From contig CM064580.1 of assembly GCA_032716605.1 (NCBI GenBank), forward strand, positions 33,368,728 to 33,432,727: 64,000 bases of DNA, read 5' to 3'. This document shows positions 9,743-21,458 of this stretch, piece after piece. A program made the position numbers and the translations under genes. Numbering within the stretch: the first letter of the stretch is position 1; each line of letters starts with the position of its first letter. Source of the DNA: Paralithodes platypus (lineage: Eukaryota > Arthropoda > Malacostraca > Decapoda > Lithodidae). The notes beneath the pieces are model-generated. The model did not search any database. It was not told the origin of the DNA and saw nothing but the letters and a program-made list of their open reading frames with translations.

Positions 9743-11647
9743 TGTTACGTCCTGGGATATATAAACACTGGGCTCTTTCTATTGGACTAGGTATGCGGCA
9801 ACAAGCAACAACGAAAAACGCTAGATCCAACCCTTATCTATAAACCCAGGCAACAAACCACCCTAAACCGTCAAGAGTCCTGCCTGGACAACAAGGTATC
9901 CTATGACTCGGTTACAGGGTGCACGCACTATAGACTGCTGATAGTCAAGCAGGCTATATAATAGATCACACAATTAAGTTGACTTAAAGCTTCAAGGAAA
10001 AGATAGATAACGGAATTAAATTGCAGAAACAATTTAATAACAAACTAGAAGAAAGTACATTTAACGTTACGTTAATTAATACAACTAATCACCCCTGCGT
10101 GAAAGAAGGTGAAAGCAAACAGTCCGCAAAACATCATACAGGTAGACAAGATGCAGGTTTCTAAACTGCATGCTGCTACTGTAGGATCTGATGCTTAGCA
10201 AAGAAAGTAAGTTACGGATTTAGAGAACTCTTATCTCGTAAGCAGGAATAAATACTAGTGATAGGCCATACAGTGTATAATGGCATAGGTATAATTAAAT
10301 AAAGGCAGCAACTCGCAACATAACCACATACAGGTGTGCTTCTCACTCTTAGTCAGGCAAGCCTGCTCGGACAGAGTCTCTAAGCCACACCCTGACTCAC
10401 AATGCTCACAAAAAACGGTAAAACTGTGGCACAATAACAAGCATACAGAGATTATAAACCCCTAGCTGTTAATCTGCCAGGTGGCAGAGGTCTAGCCGGA
10501 AGGATATAGGCTTCGGATACCCGGGCTGAGCCACCTGCTCTAGCCTAGGGACGTTCCCAAGTCTGTGCGCCAAATTACTCTAATTGAAAGGGTGCTCTCT
10601 TGAGAGACTCCGATCCCAAGTATCTGACTCTCTCCTGGCGACCCTAAAACAAACGCAAGACGTGCTAGCGCAGTGCTGAGTGGACTAGGCAAGGGCCCTC
10701 ACACAACACAACACTAGACACACAGGCACACAGACAAGAAAATGCCCCCAGACTCCCACGGGTATCCTAGTAAAGTCGTGCGGGTCCACCGGACTCGCAC
10801 CAGCAGACTTTACTTAAAGGATCGCAAAAAGCCTCCCCTCCGGTCTAGCCCCTGCTCACCTGCCACAAGAACACACTAGCAAGCATGAAACCACCAAATA
10901 TGAGACAACAAAAAAAGCTCCCTAGGTCTCATTAACAATTACATATCTGCATAAGGCCCAAAATCCTATCTAGTTATCTGAGAGCTCGTCGTTAATACAA
11001 TAATAGATATAAGGTCTATCAAGGGGATGGGATAATTAAATAGATTGGTGAAGTAGTGGAAGGAAGGTATACAAAGTAAGAGAGAAAGTTTCTAAGTTGG
11101 AGTGAGAGGGATAGATATCAAGGGGGTCCGAAGGGTACGACAGTGAGGTGAGCTCTGAGTCTTGAATCTGTCTGGAACCCACCCTAGGCATGCGAAATAC
11201 ATCCCATGCTTGGCAACACTCAACACCGTTGCCGGGTCAAAATCCTCTACCCCTTGCGTGAGTCTAAACTAAGCCTAACGTTGCGATCAAATTGGCAACG
11301 TCAGGCTCGTCCCAAGCTAGACTCTCCGCGCCCGCGCAAAGCAACATCCCCCAGCCGGTCTCTCTCTCTCCCGCTCGTCTCCTCCCACTCTCACTAGACT
11401 TACGTCTTATATATTATAATGAAACAATCAACTATCGAGAATAAAATATACTAAGATGCGTTGGTTAAGAATAAGGGCAGCTTCAAGCTGTGAAACAACA
11501 TAAGAATATCCCAGACATTAGTTACATTGTCGTAGGATATATACTAAGGAAAAGCCGGCCGGACGGCTGCCGCCAGCCGGTTTCTAAACGGCTGGGCAGC
11601 AGACACTCGCGCATGCCCGCACGTGGCTACTATGCAGGATCGTCACA
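9743..11647. mobile_element. Solo LTR of unknown family (1905 bp) in a LINE tail
   Basis: Its ends are TGTTACGTCC and ATCGTCACA, giving a short inverted terminal repeat (TGTTACG / CGTCACA, 6 of 7). It is flanked by GGAG at 9739-9742 and 11648-11651, and the flanks join into an uninterrupted LINE 3' UTR. No protease, RT or integrase is present inside. The size would be large for an LTR but not unknown. It could also be a short nonautonomous LTR element whose two LTRs I did not resolve. Confidence 0.65.
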
Positions 11648-11712
11648 GGAGGCACTCGCTACAGGCAATTCTGCCTTTTGTCTCCCTCACTCACATAGAA
11701 AAAAAAAATATA
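11648..11712 (+). pseudogene. Jockey-like LINE tail, right part with poly-A
   Basis: Continues the 3' UTR interrupted at 9742 and ends CATAG followed by an A run and a TA-rich microsatellite (11710-11731). Confidence 0.78.
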
Positions 11713-11943
11713 TATATGTATATATATATACAGTGGTGAAGTTAATAAAAAATAGATTATCAGTAGGTTCAGGGATATTTCGTAGCGAGGCCGGTCTATA
11801 TGATCTGTGCCCCATGAATATTCTTTCCTCTCACTTAAACATTAGGCTACCATGGTGCGGTGGGAGTATGAACATGATTAGATTAATATCCAGTATTCGA
11901 GAATGGATAATAAGTCGTAGGCATGTGCATAAACCTTTAACCG

Positions 11944-12079
11944 TCTTGGTGGTGTAATGGTTAAGGTGTCAAAAATCTGTGTGTGATAACCCGGGTTCGA
12001 ATCCTGGTGGATCGCACATGTGCTTTCATTAATATCATTGGAGGTGTTTGGTGTTGTGGTGAAGTTAATAAAAAATAGA
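11944..12079 (+). mobile_element. tRNA-derived SINE
   Basis: The head is tRNA-like: box A region GGTGTAATGGTTAAGG (~11951-11966) and box B GGTTCGAATCC (11994-12004), the internal promoter of RNA polymerase III. The body ends with GTGGTGAAGTTAATAAAAAA (12056-12075). The same tail, without a head, occurs at about 11731-11757, so a truncated copy sits next to it. The acceptor stem is not paired, so it is not a functional tRNA gene. Confidence 0.72.
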
Positions 12080-13888
12080 ATATACATATATATACTGTAT
12101 ATATATATAATTTGTGGATATTACCATATTGCTGAACGCAACTGGCAAACTTTGTGGATGCGTTGCAGAGTGCAAAATAATATAATTATTGAATATAGGA
12201 GAGAAAAAGGTATCAAGTTATATTAGTACCCCCAGAAAACCCTGCTCTCAAGATACATTAGTACCCCCAGCAAACCCTAAAACCCCAGTGCTAATTTACA
12301 GAGAAGAGCTGTTTATGCAAATTCCCTACCAGCCCCCTCAATATCCTCACATCAACTTTTACCATAATGAGCAAGTCAACTTTGACCAGTCAAGCTAACA
12401 AGCCAAATTCCCCTACATACCTTCCTTTCAAATCGCCATCATACAAACTACAAATTTCCTTCATCTGCCCCAAACAGTTATCCATTTTTCCACACCACAG
12501 CAAGCCATATCTAAACCCCAAGTAAATAGAAACAAATGTGAAATGCCCACCCAGTCCCGACAATATCCTTCCCATATTTTTAGTGCGACCCAAAACCTCA
12601 TGATAAATAAAATAAAACTTGACTCCATGCCCCTACTACCCCGAGAGAACAGCTCCTTAATCACATCCCAAAAAGGATTACTACCTGCCCGTGCCTAGGG
12701 TAATGTTGGCAAAATTAGGGATAATATCTTGGTGTGTACCTCTTCTTAGGAAGGACGTGCATAGCTAGATACCTTAATTCGGATCGAGACTTCCATACAG
12801 ATATCGCCAGTTGGTCTGTTAAAAAGTTATAAACTCAGTGCAAACCAGTGTAAACCAGTGACTCCGAAGAAAGGAGAAAAAGATGAGACTTACATGTTGT
12901 GTGTGAACCTAGCGACGAGCCCTATAGTGAAAAGGAAGGACAACTACAGCTGTGACCACGTGCTCGCCAGATTCTCTACCAGGCTCCTATCTTTCTTCCA
13001 ACTCCTTTAAGTGCTCTTTGTTTTGTTAAAGTAAAGATGATTTCAACTAGGGTTAACTAGATATGTTGAGGTTCACACTAACGTAATACTAAAGAATTTC
13101 CATTCTTTCCTTATCCTAGTTACCTGTTGCTCATTTTAGAGAGAACATATACACCCCTATCTGTGGAATATATATATATATATATATATATACATTTGAA
13201 TATAGGTTCCTATATTCTATATGGAGAGATATACATACTGTATGTTTATTTTGGAATACAAACATGCACAATTACACTTACAACTATTGAACACTTATTC
13301 AGACCTTGTTTTTATGTTACATCATCTATTGGGTAAGTAAGTCATAGATAAGTTGTTCACAGAGTGTTTTACTATTCAGTCTCTTAATTTAACTATTGTT
13401 ATTTATCACGCTTCGTGAAGTAGAATTCATTTTGTGTATTATTTTGAGTTGTCTTAAACTTTATTTATTCACGTCGCAGTAACTTACCTCTCGGCGAGGA
13501 TTGTCAGTCATGCATAAATGACTAATATATATATTTAACCCCTTCATAAATATATATTCATAATTATTACTGGAGTTCTTCAAGTTTAATCTCCTGTACA
13601 AGTTGAATTAATGTATTGTTATTCAGATATAAAACGGTGTCTTATTTAACATAACTTCAGTGCCGAGTGTATATGCCCTCGCAGTAACTATTATTTACCT
13701 TAGGCAAAAACTAACCTTGCATTTCCCCGTTTTCTATCAGGTCACTGTTTATTGTGTTTGAAGCTTACCATCTCTGTGTATACTTATTTGTGGTTTCTGG
13801 TAGTAACATTGTGATTATTTATATGTTCTATTAGTAACCTTATATATTACTAGATCATTTCAATTCTAGTATATCCATATTATTTGTA
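12080..13888. other. AT-rich sequence without recognisable genes
   Basis: Contains TA microsatellites (about 12090-12110 and 13168-13194) and a stretch near 12400-12700 whose three overlapping minus ORFs carry no family motif. Nothing here can be assigned. Confidence 0.5.
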
Positions 13889-14322
13889 TTAACCCGTCCA
13901 GCACCAGCGACACGCCTGGTGCGTCGGCGATGTATGTAACGCACAGCCCCAGTGACGCGTCTGACGAGTCACCCTAATTGCTCCGACCGTAACCTCAGGT
14001 GTAGCCACTCGAGAGGGCTCAGATTTGTATGGGAACTGTGTACGTATCCCACGCAACCGTGCCGATGGTTGAAAACTCAAAGTCCACGTGCGTGCGCAAT
14101 AACCTGTTTTTTTTGGGTAATTGCCTTCAATTTTTTACTCTTGTAAAATACGTTTTCGGGGGCTCTGTAGGACCATTCTTTAAGCTTTTTGAGCGGTTTT
14201 TCGTGGTTTTTCCTTCATTCCTAACCCATTCGCTATTGTTTCTGGAATACAAAAAAAAATTGAAAACCGGCCGGGTTCTGGTGAACAAACCATACAAAAC
14301 TAGCCGGGGCTCCACGGGTTAA
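13889..14322. mobile_element. TTAA-flanked MITE (426 bp)
   Basis: The element 13893-14318 begins CCCGTCCAGCACC and its reverse complement begins CCCGTGGAGCCCC; TTAA flanks both sides (13889-13892, 14319-14322). Ends and target duplication fit a piggyBac-type nonautonomous element. The small ORFs within (for example 14029-14322) run into the terminus and are not credible genes. Confidence 0.62.
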
Positions 14323-14364
14323 TTGTTAATTATTTTAAGTTTAATATGCATATATTAACATGTA

Positions 14365-14850
14365 ACTACAATAAAACAAGTGGGAATAGTATTTGGGGGG
14401 TGAAAAAGACTAATTATTGCCGACCGTCCAGTCATGAGGTGAGAGGCGTGCGAGACATACACCCTCCCCTCTCGAGGCCTGAAGCCAGACTGATGTCTCG
14501 CTAGTGAAGTCTCTCTCTTGCTATGATCCTTACACACCTCCCTTACGACCTTGGAACTGGCTGGGATATATTGGCGTGAAAAATTACCCGATAAACAGGG
14601 GTATAAGAGGAAAAATAAGTGATAATTGAGGGGGGGGGGGGAAGGAGGGGAATGGGGGGGGGAAATTTGGACACTTAGGGAAGAGTGATAGGAGGTATGG
14701 AGGGGAATTATCTCACTTAATCACACAATCCTTTGTTTTGAGTGCCAGTGGAATGTTTTGAAAGTTTTTTTTGTAGCCCTTGGCTCATATGAGGACACTC
14801 GCACATCTAGGGTTCTGACTCAATTGAGGACGCTCGCCGTTCTTGGGTTA
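14365..14850 (+). repeat. Dispersed repeat C, copy 1
   Basis: Related along its length to 17530-18008 in the same orientation: both contain AAGTGGGAATAG, a G-rich central part and an end with GGGTTAA. No coding capacity. The ending GGGTTAA again suggests an element that targets TTAA. Confidence 0.65.
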
Positions 14851-14859
14851 AGCATTTCC

Positions 14860-17234
14860 ACATCTAGCCGTATATATAGATTTACCCTACGAGCATGTTT
14901 ATTACACACCATCACTCTATTTTTAATGACATTCACCCTTGGCTTCCTCTTCCCACATACCAAACCAAACTTTTTTACTACGTGCTGCAGCTTCTCAAAA
15001 TCCACCACCAACACTGTGTCATCAGCAAGCAGCAACTGATTCAACTCCCAATCACCACCATTCTTTCATGCTAAACCCAGTCCTCTCCCATAGATCTCAT
15101 TTTTACCTCCCTCATCACACCATCCATATAATTATACATTAAACAACCACAGTGACATTACATGCAGCCCGGTCGCAGACCTACATATACCTCAAACCAT
15201 TCAATCAACTCATTCCCTACTCTAACACACATTATGCTCTCTTCATAAAAAAAAACTCTTGATTGCTCTTAACAAATTTCCTGCAATTTCATAAATCTTT
15301 AGCACCTTCCACATTGTTTCTCGATCCACACAATCATACGCTTTTTCCAAATTCAAAATATCTCTATACTTTTCTCTAAGTACTTCTCCCATAGCTGTCT
15401 TACTGCAAAAATGTGATCCATGCATCCTCTTCCCCTCCTAGAACCGCACTGCTCCTCCTCTCCTATTGCACCACATGTACCCTTTATTACCCTCTATATC
15501 AACACCCTGTTATACAGGTGTCCAACAACTGATAATAAACTAATATCTCTATAGCTTGAACACTCCTTCTGGTCTCCCTTCTCCTAGTACAAAGGCATAA
15601 TACATGCACTCCTCCAGTCTAATGGTACCATTGACACAACAAAGCACACATTGAATACTCTCACCAGCCATTCTATCATCACGTCATACACCCTTCTTAA
15701 GACACTCCACAGCAAAACCATCCATAGCTTCTGCTTTAACTGTTCTCGTTTATCTCACTGCATCTTCCATCTCATTCTTCTCCATAATGTAATTAATTCC
15801 CAGCCACATGTGTAGCCTGGGTAACCTACCTCCATCAACCACTGCTTCAATCATTGCTTCTCTTTCATCTTGTACATTTAGCAAAGATTCAAAATACTCT
15901 AAATATTTTGTCCTCGCTTTCACACCTTCCACTTGTAACTCTTCATTTGCATCTTTCACCGACTTTTCCGACTTTGTTTCTCCTTTCCTTACTCTGTTTA
16001 CCTCCTTTCAGGACATATTATTTTGTGTCTTCAAAATGATCACCCAATCTTTGGCCTCACCTTCCATTTGCACTGTTTTCGCTTCTCTAATCTTCCTTTT
16101 CGCCTCTCTCCTTTATCCTTGTACCTCTCCCATACCTCAACACTACCATCCTGTAGAACTCTCAAACCAGTCTCTTTTCCTCAACTGCCTTACTTGCCAT
16201 AGCACTCCACCACTCTTTTCCCTTCCTCTGCCACCTACTCTCCTTTTACCACATACTTCCTCCGCGGTGGCTTTCTCTCCTTCCTTAAACTGTTGCCATT
16301 CATCCTCTATTTCTCTCTCTTCCATCTCTCTCACTTCCATTCATTTCTCATTTAGCTTCTCCTTGTACTCCCTCTCTTTTGTACTTTTCACGAACTCACT
16401 AACTTTCTTACCTCTCTTACTTCTCGCTTGTCTCACATTCTCCTGTACCTCTTCACTCTCAGCTTTCCCTCCACCAGATAATGATCAGACAAACCCCCAG
16501 CCTCACCTCTCAGCACATTCACATCCAGCAGTCTACACATTTTTTCCCTTGTGCAACTAATCCATTATTGCCCTTTTTACAAGCTCTCCCTGACAAGTCT
16601 ATGCCATATATATTTGTGTATTTTTTTTTTTAAGAACGTATTTCCTATATTCATTTTACACTCTCCACATATATCAATCATTCTTTCTCCACTCTAGTGT
16701 ACACCATCCACACCAAAACTACCTATGACTCCCTCAATAGATTCATTGCCTACCCTAGCATTCAATTCCCCTAAAAGTACTATATTTTTATTTTTCTCAA
16801 ACCCTTGTAGACAATCACTCATATCTTCCCCAAATCCCTCCGCCTCCTCTATCCTCCTTTCACTTCCTGGCCCATATGCACTCACAAATACCCACCTTTC
16901 ACCCGTAAACTGCATTCGCACCCACATTAGACTTTATGACACCTCTCTCTACTCTTTTATAAACTCTCTCGGCTCCTCCTTCACAATATTAGCCACGTCC
17001 TCTTTCGCTCTCACTCTCTCATCTACTAAAGACTTTCTACCTTTCACCTTTCCAAAATCCACTTCACCCTCTACTTTCATATTTGTTTCACTCAGCACAA
17101 GCACGTCATACTTTCTTCTTTCAAATAACCTTCCAATTTCCTTTCACTTTTCATACATTCCACTTCCACGCACATTTAAAGCTCCTGCTCTTAGGATCTG
17201 GGACCATGTAGGCGTATCTCTGTCTCATTTTTAG
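14860..17234 (-). pseudogene. Decayed RTE-like LINE (endonuclease and RT)
   Basis: The minus strand carries, from right to left, an AP-type endonuclease start (GALNVRG near 17180), the block WVFVSAYGPGSERR and NIVLLGELNARVGNE (16694-16927), RT segments with LNLEKAYDCVDRE (15243-15425), and LLLADDTVLVVDFEKLQ (about 15025, YADD box with Y changed). Many stops and shifts separate the pieces, so the copy is old. Proline/serine-rich plus-strand ORFs over the same bases are its antisense shadow. Confidence 0.78.
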
Positions 17235-17529
17235 TATACATGCATGTCTGAAATAATTCAGAACATATAAGTAGGTAACTCTGATATCACTACTATATTT
17301 GGTTTCACAGTGTAACTGTTACATCTTACGTCTGGTTACGCTACATTTCTTATTAGTTGGACATCTCCTTAACTCATAAACTGCGAAGCTATGGTAGTTT
17401 AAACCCTCCCGTGCCAAGCGAAGGTATTTAGTTCTATTCTGACAAAATCGTCATATGTAGCATATATGTAATTATTAGTTATGCATATATGTCTATTTTG
17501 CTTTTAATATGAACTTATGAACATTTAGG

Positions 17530-18008
17530 AGCAATAAAAGAAGTGGGAATAGCATTTGGGGGTGACAAAGACGTATTATTGCTGCAAGGTCGTATCATGA
17601 GGCGAGAGCAGGGGGGGGCGTATATGTTCACTCTCCAAGCTCCCGATTGACACTGATGAGTCTAAGTAGAAGTCTCTGTGTTGCAAGGATCTCTAGCTGG
17701 CTCACCCTTGTTAAAGAGACCGGGAGGGGGAAATTCCTGCTGAAAATTACCCAATAAAAGGGAGAATAAGTGGAAAAATAGCTGATAATTGAGAAGGGAG
17801 GAAAGGGGAGGATGGTGGGGGCGGGTGGGCACATATGTAGAAGTGATAGCAAGTAATGGAGGGGAATTATCTCGCCTACTCACAAATTGCTTTGTTTTGA
17901 GTGTCACTGGGGTGTTTTCTAAGTTTTTTTATGATATTGAACTATTGAGGATGGCCGCCGTGCTCCAGAAAAACCTCTATTGAGGGCGGTCACCATTTTT
18001 GGGTTAAT
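17530..18008 (+). repeat. Dispersed repeat C, copy 2
   Basis: Homologue of 14365-14850. Its family may begin further left near 17403 with ACCCTCCCGTGCC after a TTTAA, and it ends TTTTTGGGTTAATTAAG. A TTAA target is plausible but the left border is uncertain. Confidence 0.6.
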
Positions 18009-18134
18009 TAAGCACTTCTAGTGAAAAGGTTGTAGACTTGATATGATATTTTTTTTATTTTTCACTACACTGCTGATCCTAGTTTGTTGGTTTGTTTGAG
18101 TTTAATAACACACTACATACAGTACATGCATAGT

Positions 18135-18168
18135 GTATATATATATATACTGTATATATATATGTATG

Positions 18169-18202
<34 letters not shown>

Positions 18203-18218
18203 AATATATATATATATA

Positions 18219-18277
<59 letters not shown>
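18135..18277. repeat. TA microsatellite, about 140 bp
   Basis: Nearly pure (TA)n with a few TG and CTG interruptions. Confidence 0.95.
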
Positions 18278-18279
<2 letters not shown>

Positions 18280-18584
18280 CTCCTAATATAAATATTGAAA
18301 ACTACGCAGTAAATTAGCTTATTCATGAACTATTTTACTAAACCAGGAAGGAATACAGAGCTATAACAAGCTAAATTTAGATTCACTTTGATGAACAAGG
18401 ATCGGAAACACCCAGCGAGTCTATTTACTATAAACTGAATAAGAAATATGGGTGTATGGAGCAGGAAAGAAATAGGTGAATAAACCAAGAGTACCAAGGC
18501 CACGTTAAGAATATCTGAGTATGTGGTAGATCACCGGAAGTGTGTAAAAGGTACGAGAACACATTCCTGGAAGGACTGTTGTTA

Positions 18585-18985
18585 ATGGGGCAGTGGTTAT
18601 TTTGGGGGGTCTATTTATATATTCATATATTTTTTTAGTTTCCTCGCTAGACCTTCCTCAAGCTTTAAAAATACACTCCCTAGACCCCCTTTAAGATAAA
18701 TGTTTACATTTTTCGATAGATAAATGTCTTTGCCGAATGTACGTTTCTCTTAAAATTAAAGGCTCGCTATCGCTCACCAGGAAAACATCCACACCTAAAT
18801 GGCACGAAAGGTCTTGATATAGAAATGGGGCGAAAGGTTTTAAAATCGACAAACTAATGGAATGAAAGTCTTAAAATCTGAAAACTAATGGGGCTAACAT
18901 TGAGGAAGAAGGGGGGGCCAAAAAATCGAACCATCTCCCCTTAAAAGAGAGAGAGAGAGAGAGAGAGGGAGGGGGGGGGGGGAGA
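18585..18985. repeat. Dispersed repeat R, copy 1, ending in GA and G runs
   Basis: 18585-18930 matches the reverse complement of about 47540-47855: shared phrases include the CAGTGG...TATTCATATATTTTTT part, CTAGACC(C)CC and ACTAATGG...TTTTAAAATC. GGCTCGCTATCGCTC at 18761 also occurs in the foldback element at 45504. No gene is seen; (GA)n and a G run follow at 18945-18982. Confidence 0.65.
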
Positions 18986-19179
18986 CGGAGTAAGGTAAAA
19001 CAGTGAAATTAATTAAAAGGAGATACAGTAGCACTATTTGAAGGTACAACATGCATCAAAAATTTATGAAATATATTCAGCGAAAGAAATGGCTGTAATT
19101 GGCAATAATATAATTATGTAGAAAGCTAATAAATATCAAAGGAACCCTATACAAATATAAACATAAGAAAAACGTTCAC

Positions 19180-19627
19180 TTCCATGTTGTGATAAATACG
19201 TCACATTAACCTTCCATGTTGTGATAAATACGTCACATTAACCTTCCATGTTGTGATAAATACGTCACATTAACCTTCCATGTTGTGATAAATACGTCAC
19301 ATTAACCTTCCATGTTGTGATAAATACGTCACATTAACCTTCCATGTTGTGATAAATACGTCACATTAACTTTCCATGTTGTGATAAATACGTCACATTA
19401 ACCTTCCATGTTGTGATAAATACGTCACATTAACCTTCCATGTTGTGATAAATACGTCACATTAACCTTCCATGTTGTGATAAATACGTCACATTAACCT
19501 TCCGTGTTGTGATAAATACGTCACATTAACCTTCCATGTTGTGATAAATACGTCACATTAACCTTCCATGTTGTGATAAATACGTCACATTAACCTTCCA
19601 TGTTGTGATAAATACGTCACATTAGCC
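19180..19627. repeat. 32-bp tandem satellite, 14 units
   Basis: The unit TTCCATGTTGTGATAAATAC plus GTCACATTAACC is repeated 14 times in register; only single-base variants are seen (one CTTTCC, one CCGTG, final ATTAG). Such uniformity implies recent amplification or gene conversion. Each unit contains GTGA and TCAC half-sites separated by 8 bp and an ACGTCA motif. There are no variable spacers, so this is not a CRISPR array. Confidence 0.97.
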
Positions 19628-19873
19628 TTCCATTTCCTTTAGCGCAGTCTGTGATTGTTTTGTTTTTGTAAATAATGAGAGTACGGAAAATACAACACTA
19701 AGAAAGAGTTGATTACTGCTTAAAACAGAATATAAGAAAATAGATACAGAGAAGAACATCATAGCATTATAGACATATATAGCTTTAGGAAGCTATCTAA
19801 GATTCCTCTAGGCTGGAAGTGGTTGGAGGACAAATAAAGGGTTAAGGTTAAGGCTGTAAAGGGCCCACTAGTA

Positions 19874-19923
<50 letters not shown>

Positions 19924-20056
19924 CTTGCCTATACGTGTGTGTATGTGTGCGTGTGTTGATGCATATACCGATTGTTTCATTGGGCACAGAAAACATATCT
20001 GCAACTGTTTCTCATTTCTTTCACAATAAAGTGATAATATACTGTATATACTGTAT
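19628..20056. other. No gene; GT microsatellite at 19878-19921
   Basis: (GT)n of about 44 bp with short GT-rich extensions to 19955. ORFs on either strand here are translations of the microsatellite. Confidence 0.7.
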
Positions 20057-20306
20057 TTTTCTGTGTGAATGAAGGAGACATAAGGCAAAGCTACCTGTAA
20101 CAAGTGTCTCTCACAAAGTTGAAAGTGACAGAGCCAAATTCAAGGTATGTTAGAATCAAAATGTATGCACACACGGAGCTTGAAGCAGTTAAGGCATATG
20201 ATGAGGGATAGACAGATTGGGGGTTCCAAAGCTTACTTGTTGAGTAGAAGAAAGACTGGGAAAACTGGTTCACTCTTGGGTAAGAGATTTGGACAGAATG
20301 GGGGCT
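20057..20306 (-). pseudogene. Jockey-like LINE, C-terminus and 3' end (left half of a split copy)
   Basis: The minus strand encodes YPRVNQFSQSFFYSTSKLWN and then the family 3' UTR. The upstream part of the same copy appears at 26694-27450, ending RFFNTFLP. Between them lies the plus-strand RTE-like LINE. Confidence 0.78.
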
Positions 20307-20692
20307 TACCGTGATTAGTTACGGTAAGTAAGTCCTACCCCGCCTTCTCGAGGTAGCCTCGTTATTACACCGTCCTTATTTTAATCATCTCTCTCCCTTT
20401 TAAATTTCTAACTTTTTTTATTTTTACTTTACGGTGGAACTAAAGGGGAGGGCGGGTGTGCTATTTTCTTCAGCAGCACACTTTGTTTTTAATTTGAAAT
20501 CCTCTTTTAATTTCCAATATAAAAATTACCCCCCTTGTAATTATATTTCTGTAGTCCCTGTGTATTTTTGTTTTCTCTATCTTTAAGTTGTGTTTTCATG
20601 TTTACTTTGTTGTATGTTTTTTACTGTTAGTATCAGTTTTAATTTTTTCTTAGTCAAACTTTTGACAATCCGGCGCCCTGTTTGGAGGCATT

Positions 20693-21158
20693 ATGTCCAG
20701 GCCCCAAGTTCTCCTGGGAAATAACTGTGCTCGGTATGCTGCCGGCCAGGACCCCCTCGGGGGTGGAGGAACAAAGCAGAAAAGTGGCGGAAACGTCGTT
20801 CGGGTGAAGGAAAGCGTGCTCCGTGTCTGTGCCTTCAATGCCAATGGCATAAATGATTTTAGTATGAGAGAGTGTCTGATGAGAGACCTTAAAGATGGAA
20901 GTGTGGATGTGTGTGGGGTGGGTGAGACGCACCTGTTGGGTTCTGGAGTGTGGGATGGTGAGAGTGAGCATGACTTGTGGGGTGGGGAAGGAGGGGTTGT
21001 CTGGTCTGGATTGGATGCAGGATATAAACGTAAGAAAAGGGAAGGGGTAGCAGTAATTTTGTCAGAAAGGTTGAAGTGTGTGAAAAACTATGGATGCGTG
21101 GACTCAAGAATTGTATGGTGTGAATGCAAGATTTGGATAGATAGGTATACTTTTATTA
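20693..21158 (+). pseudogene. RTE-like LINE: endonuclease, N-terminal part
   Basis: LRVCAFNANGINDFS and VDVCGVGETHL are the first two blocks of the AP-type endonuclease; GVAVILSERLKCVKN follows. The reading frame is open from an ATG at 20693 to the exact transposon junction at 21158. Joined to 23927 after removal of the insert and one TA, it continues in frame into CVYAPVNQETG. Confidence 0.85.
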
Positions 21159-21458
21159 GTGAGGTGGCTTAGTGAAATTACCGTTACATGGCGGATAAAA
21201 GCACCATTTTTTCCATGAGGCTCCCTTAGGGTCTATTGATGAATTGCCTAGGATCCCCTCCCTTCCGACGTTTAAAAAAAACAAAAAACACAAAAAATGT
21301 ATTGAACTATTGATTTTGTTTATATAAAGATGTTATTTAAATACAATGTTATAGAATTAAATATGAAACATTATTGAATTGAATTCAATAACTACTATAG
21401 CAACAGTCACAGTTACTTACATACACTTTGATATGATCTAACGAGTACATTTGCACTT

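Noticed and set aside
11944..12015. Functional tRNA gene
   Set aside because: Box A and B are present but the acceptor stem does not pair, and the tail is shared with a second SINE fragment.
15808..17234. Proline- and serine-rich plus-strand ORFs (250 and 169 codons)
   Set aside because: Antisense of the RTE-like LINE, whose endonuclease and RT motifs are on the minus strand.
19180..19627. 32-bp direct repeats resembling a CRISPR array
   Set aside because: The units are contiguous without variable spacers, and the surroundings are eukaryotic transposons.
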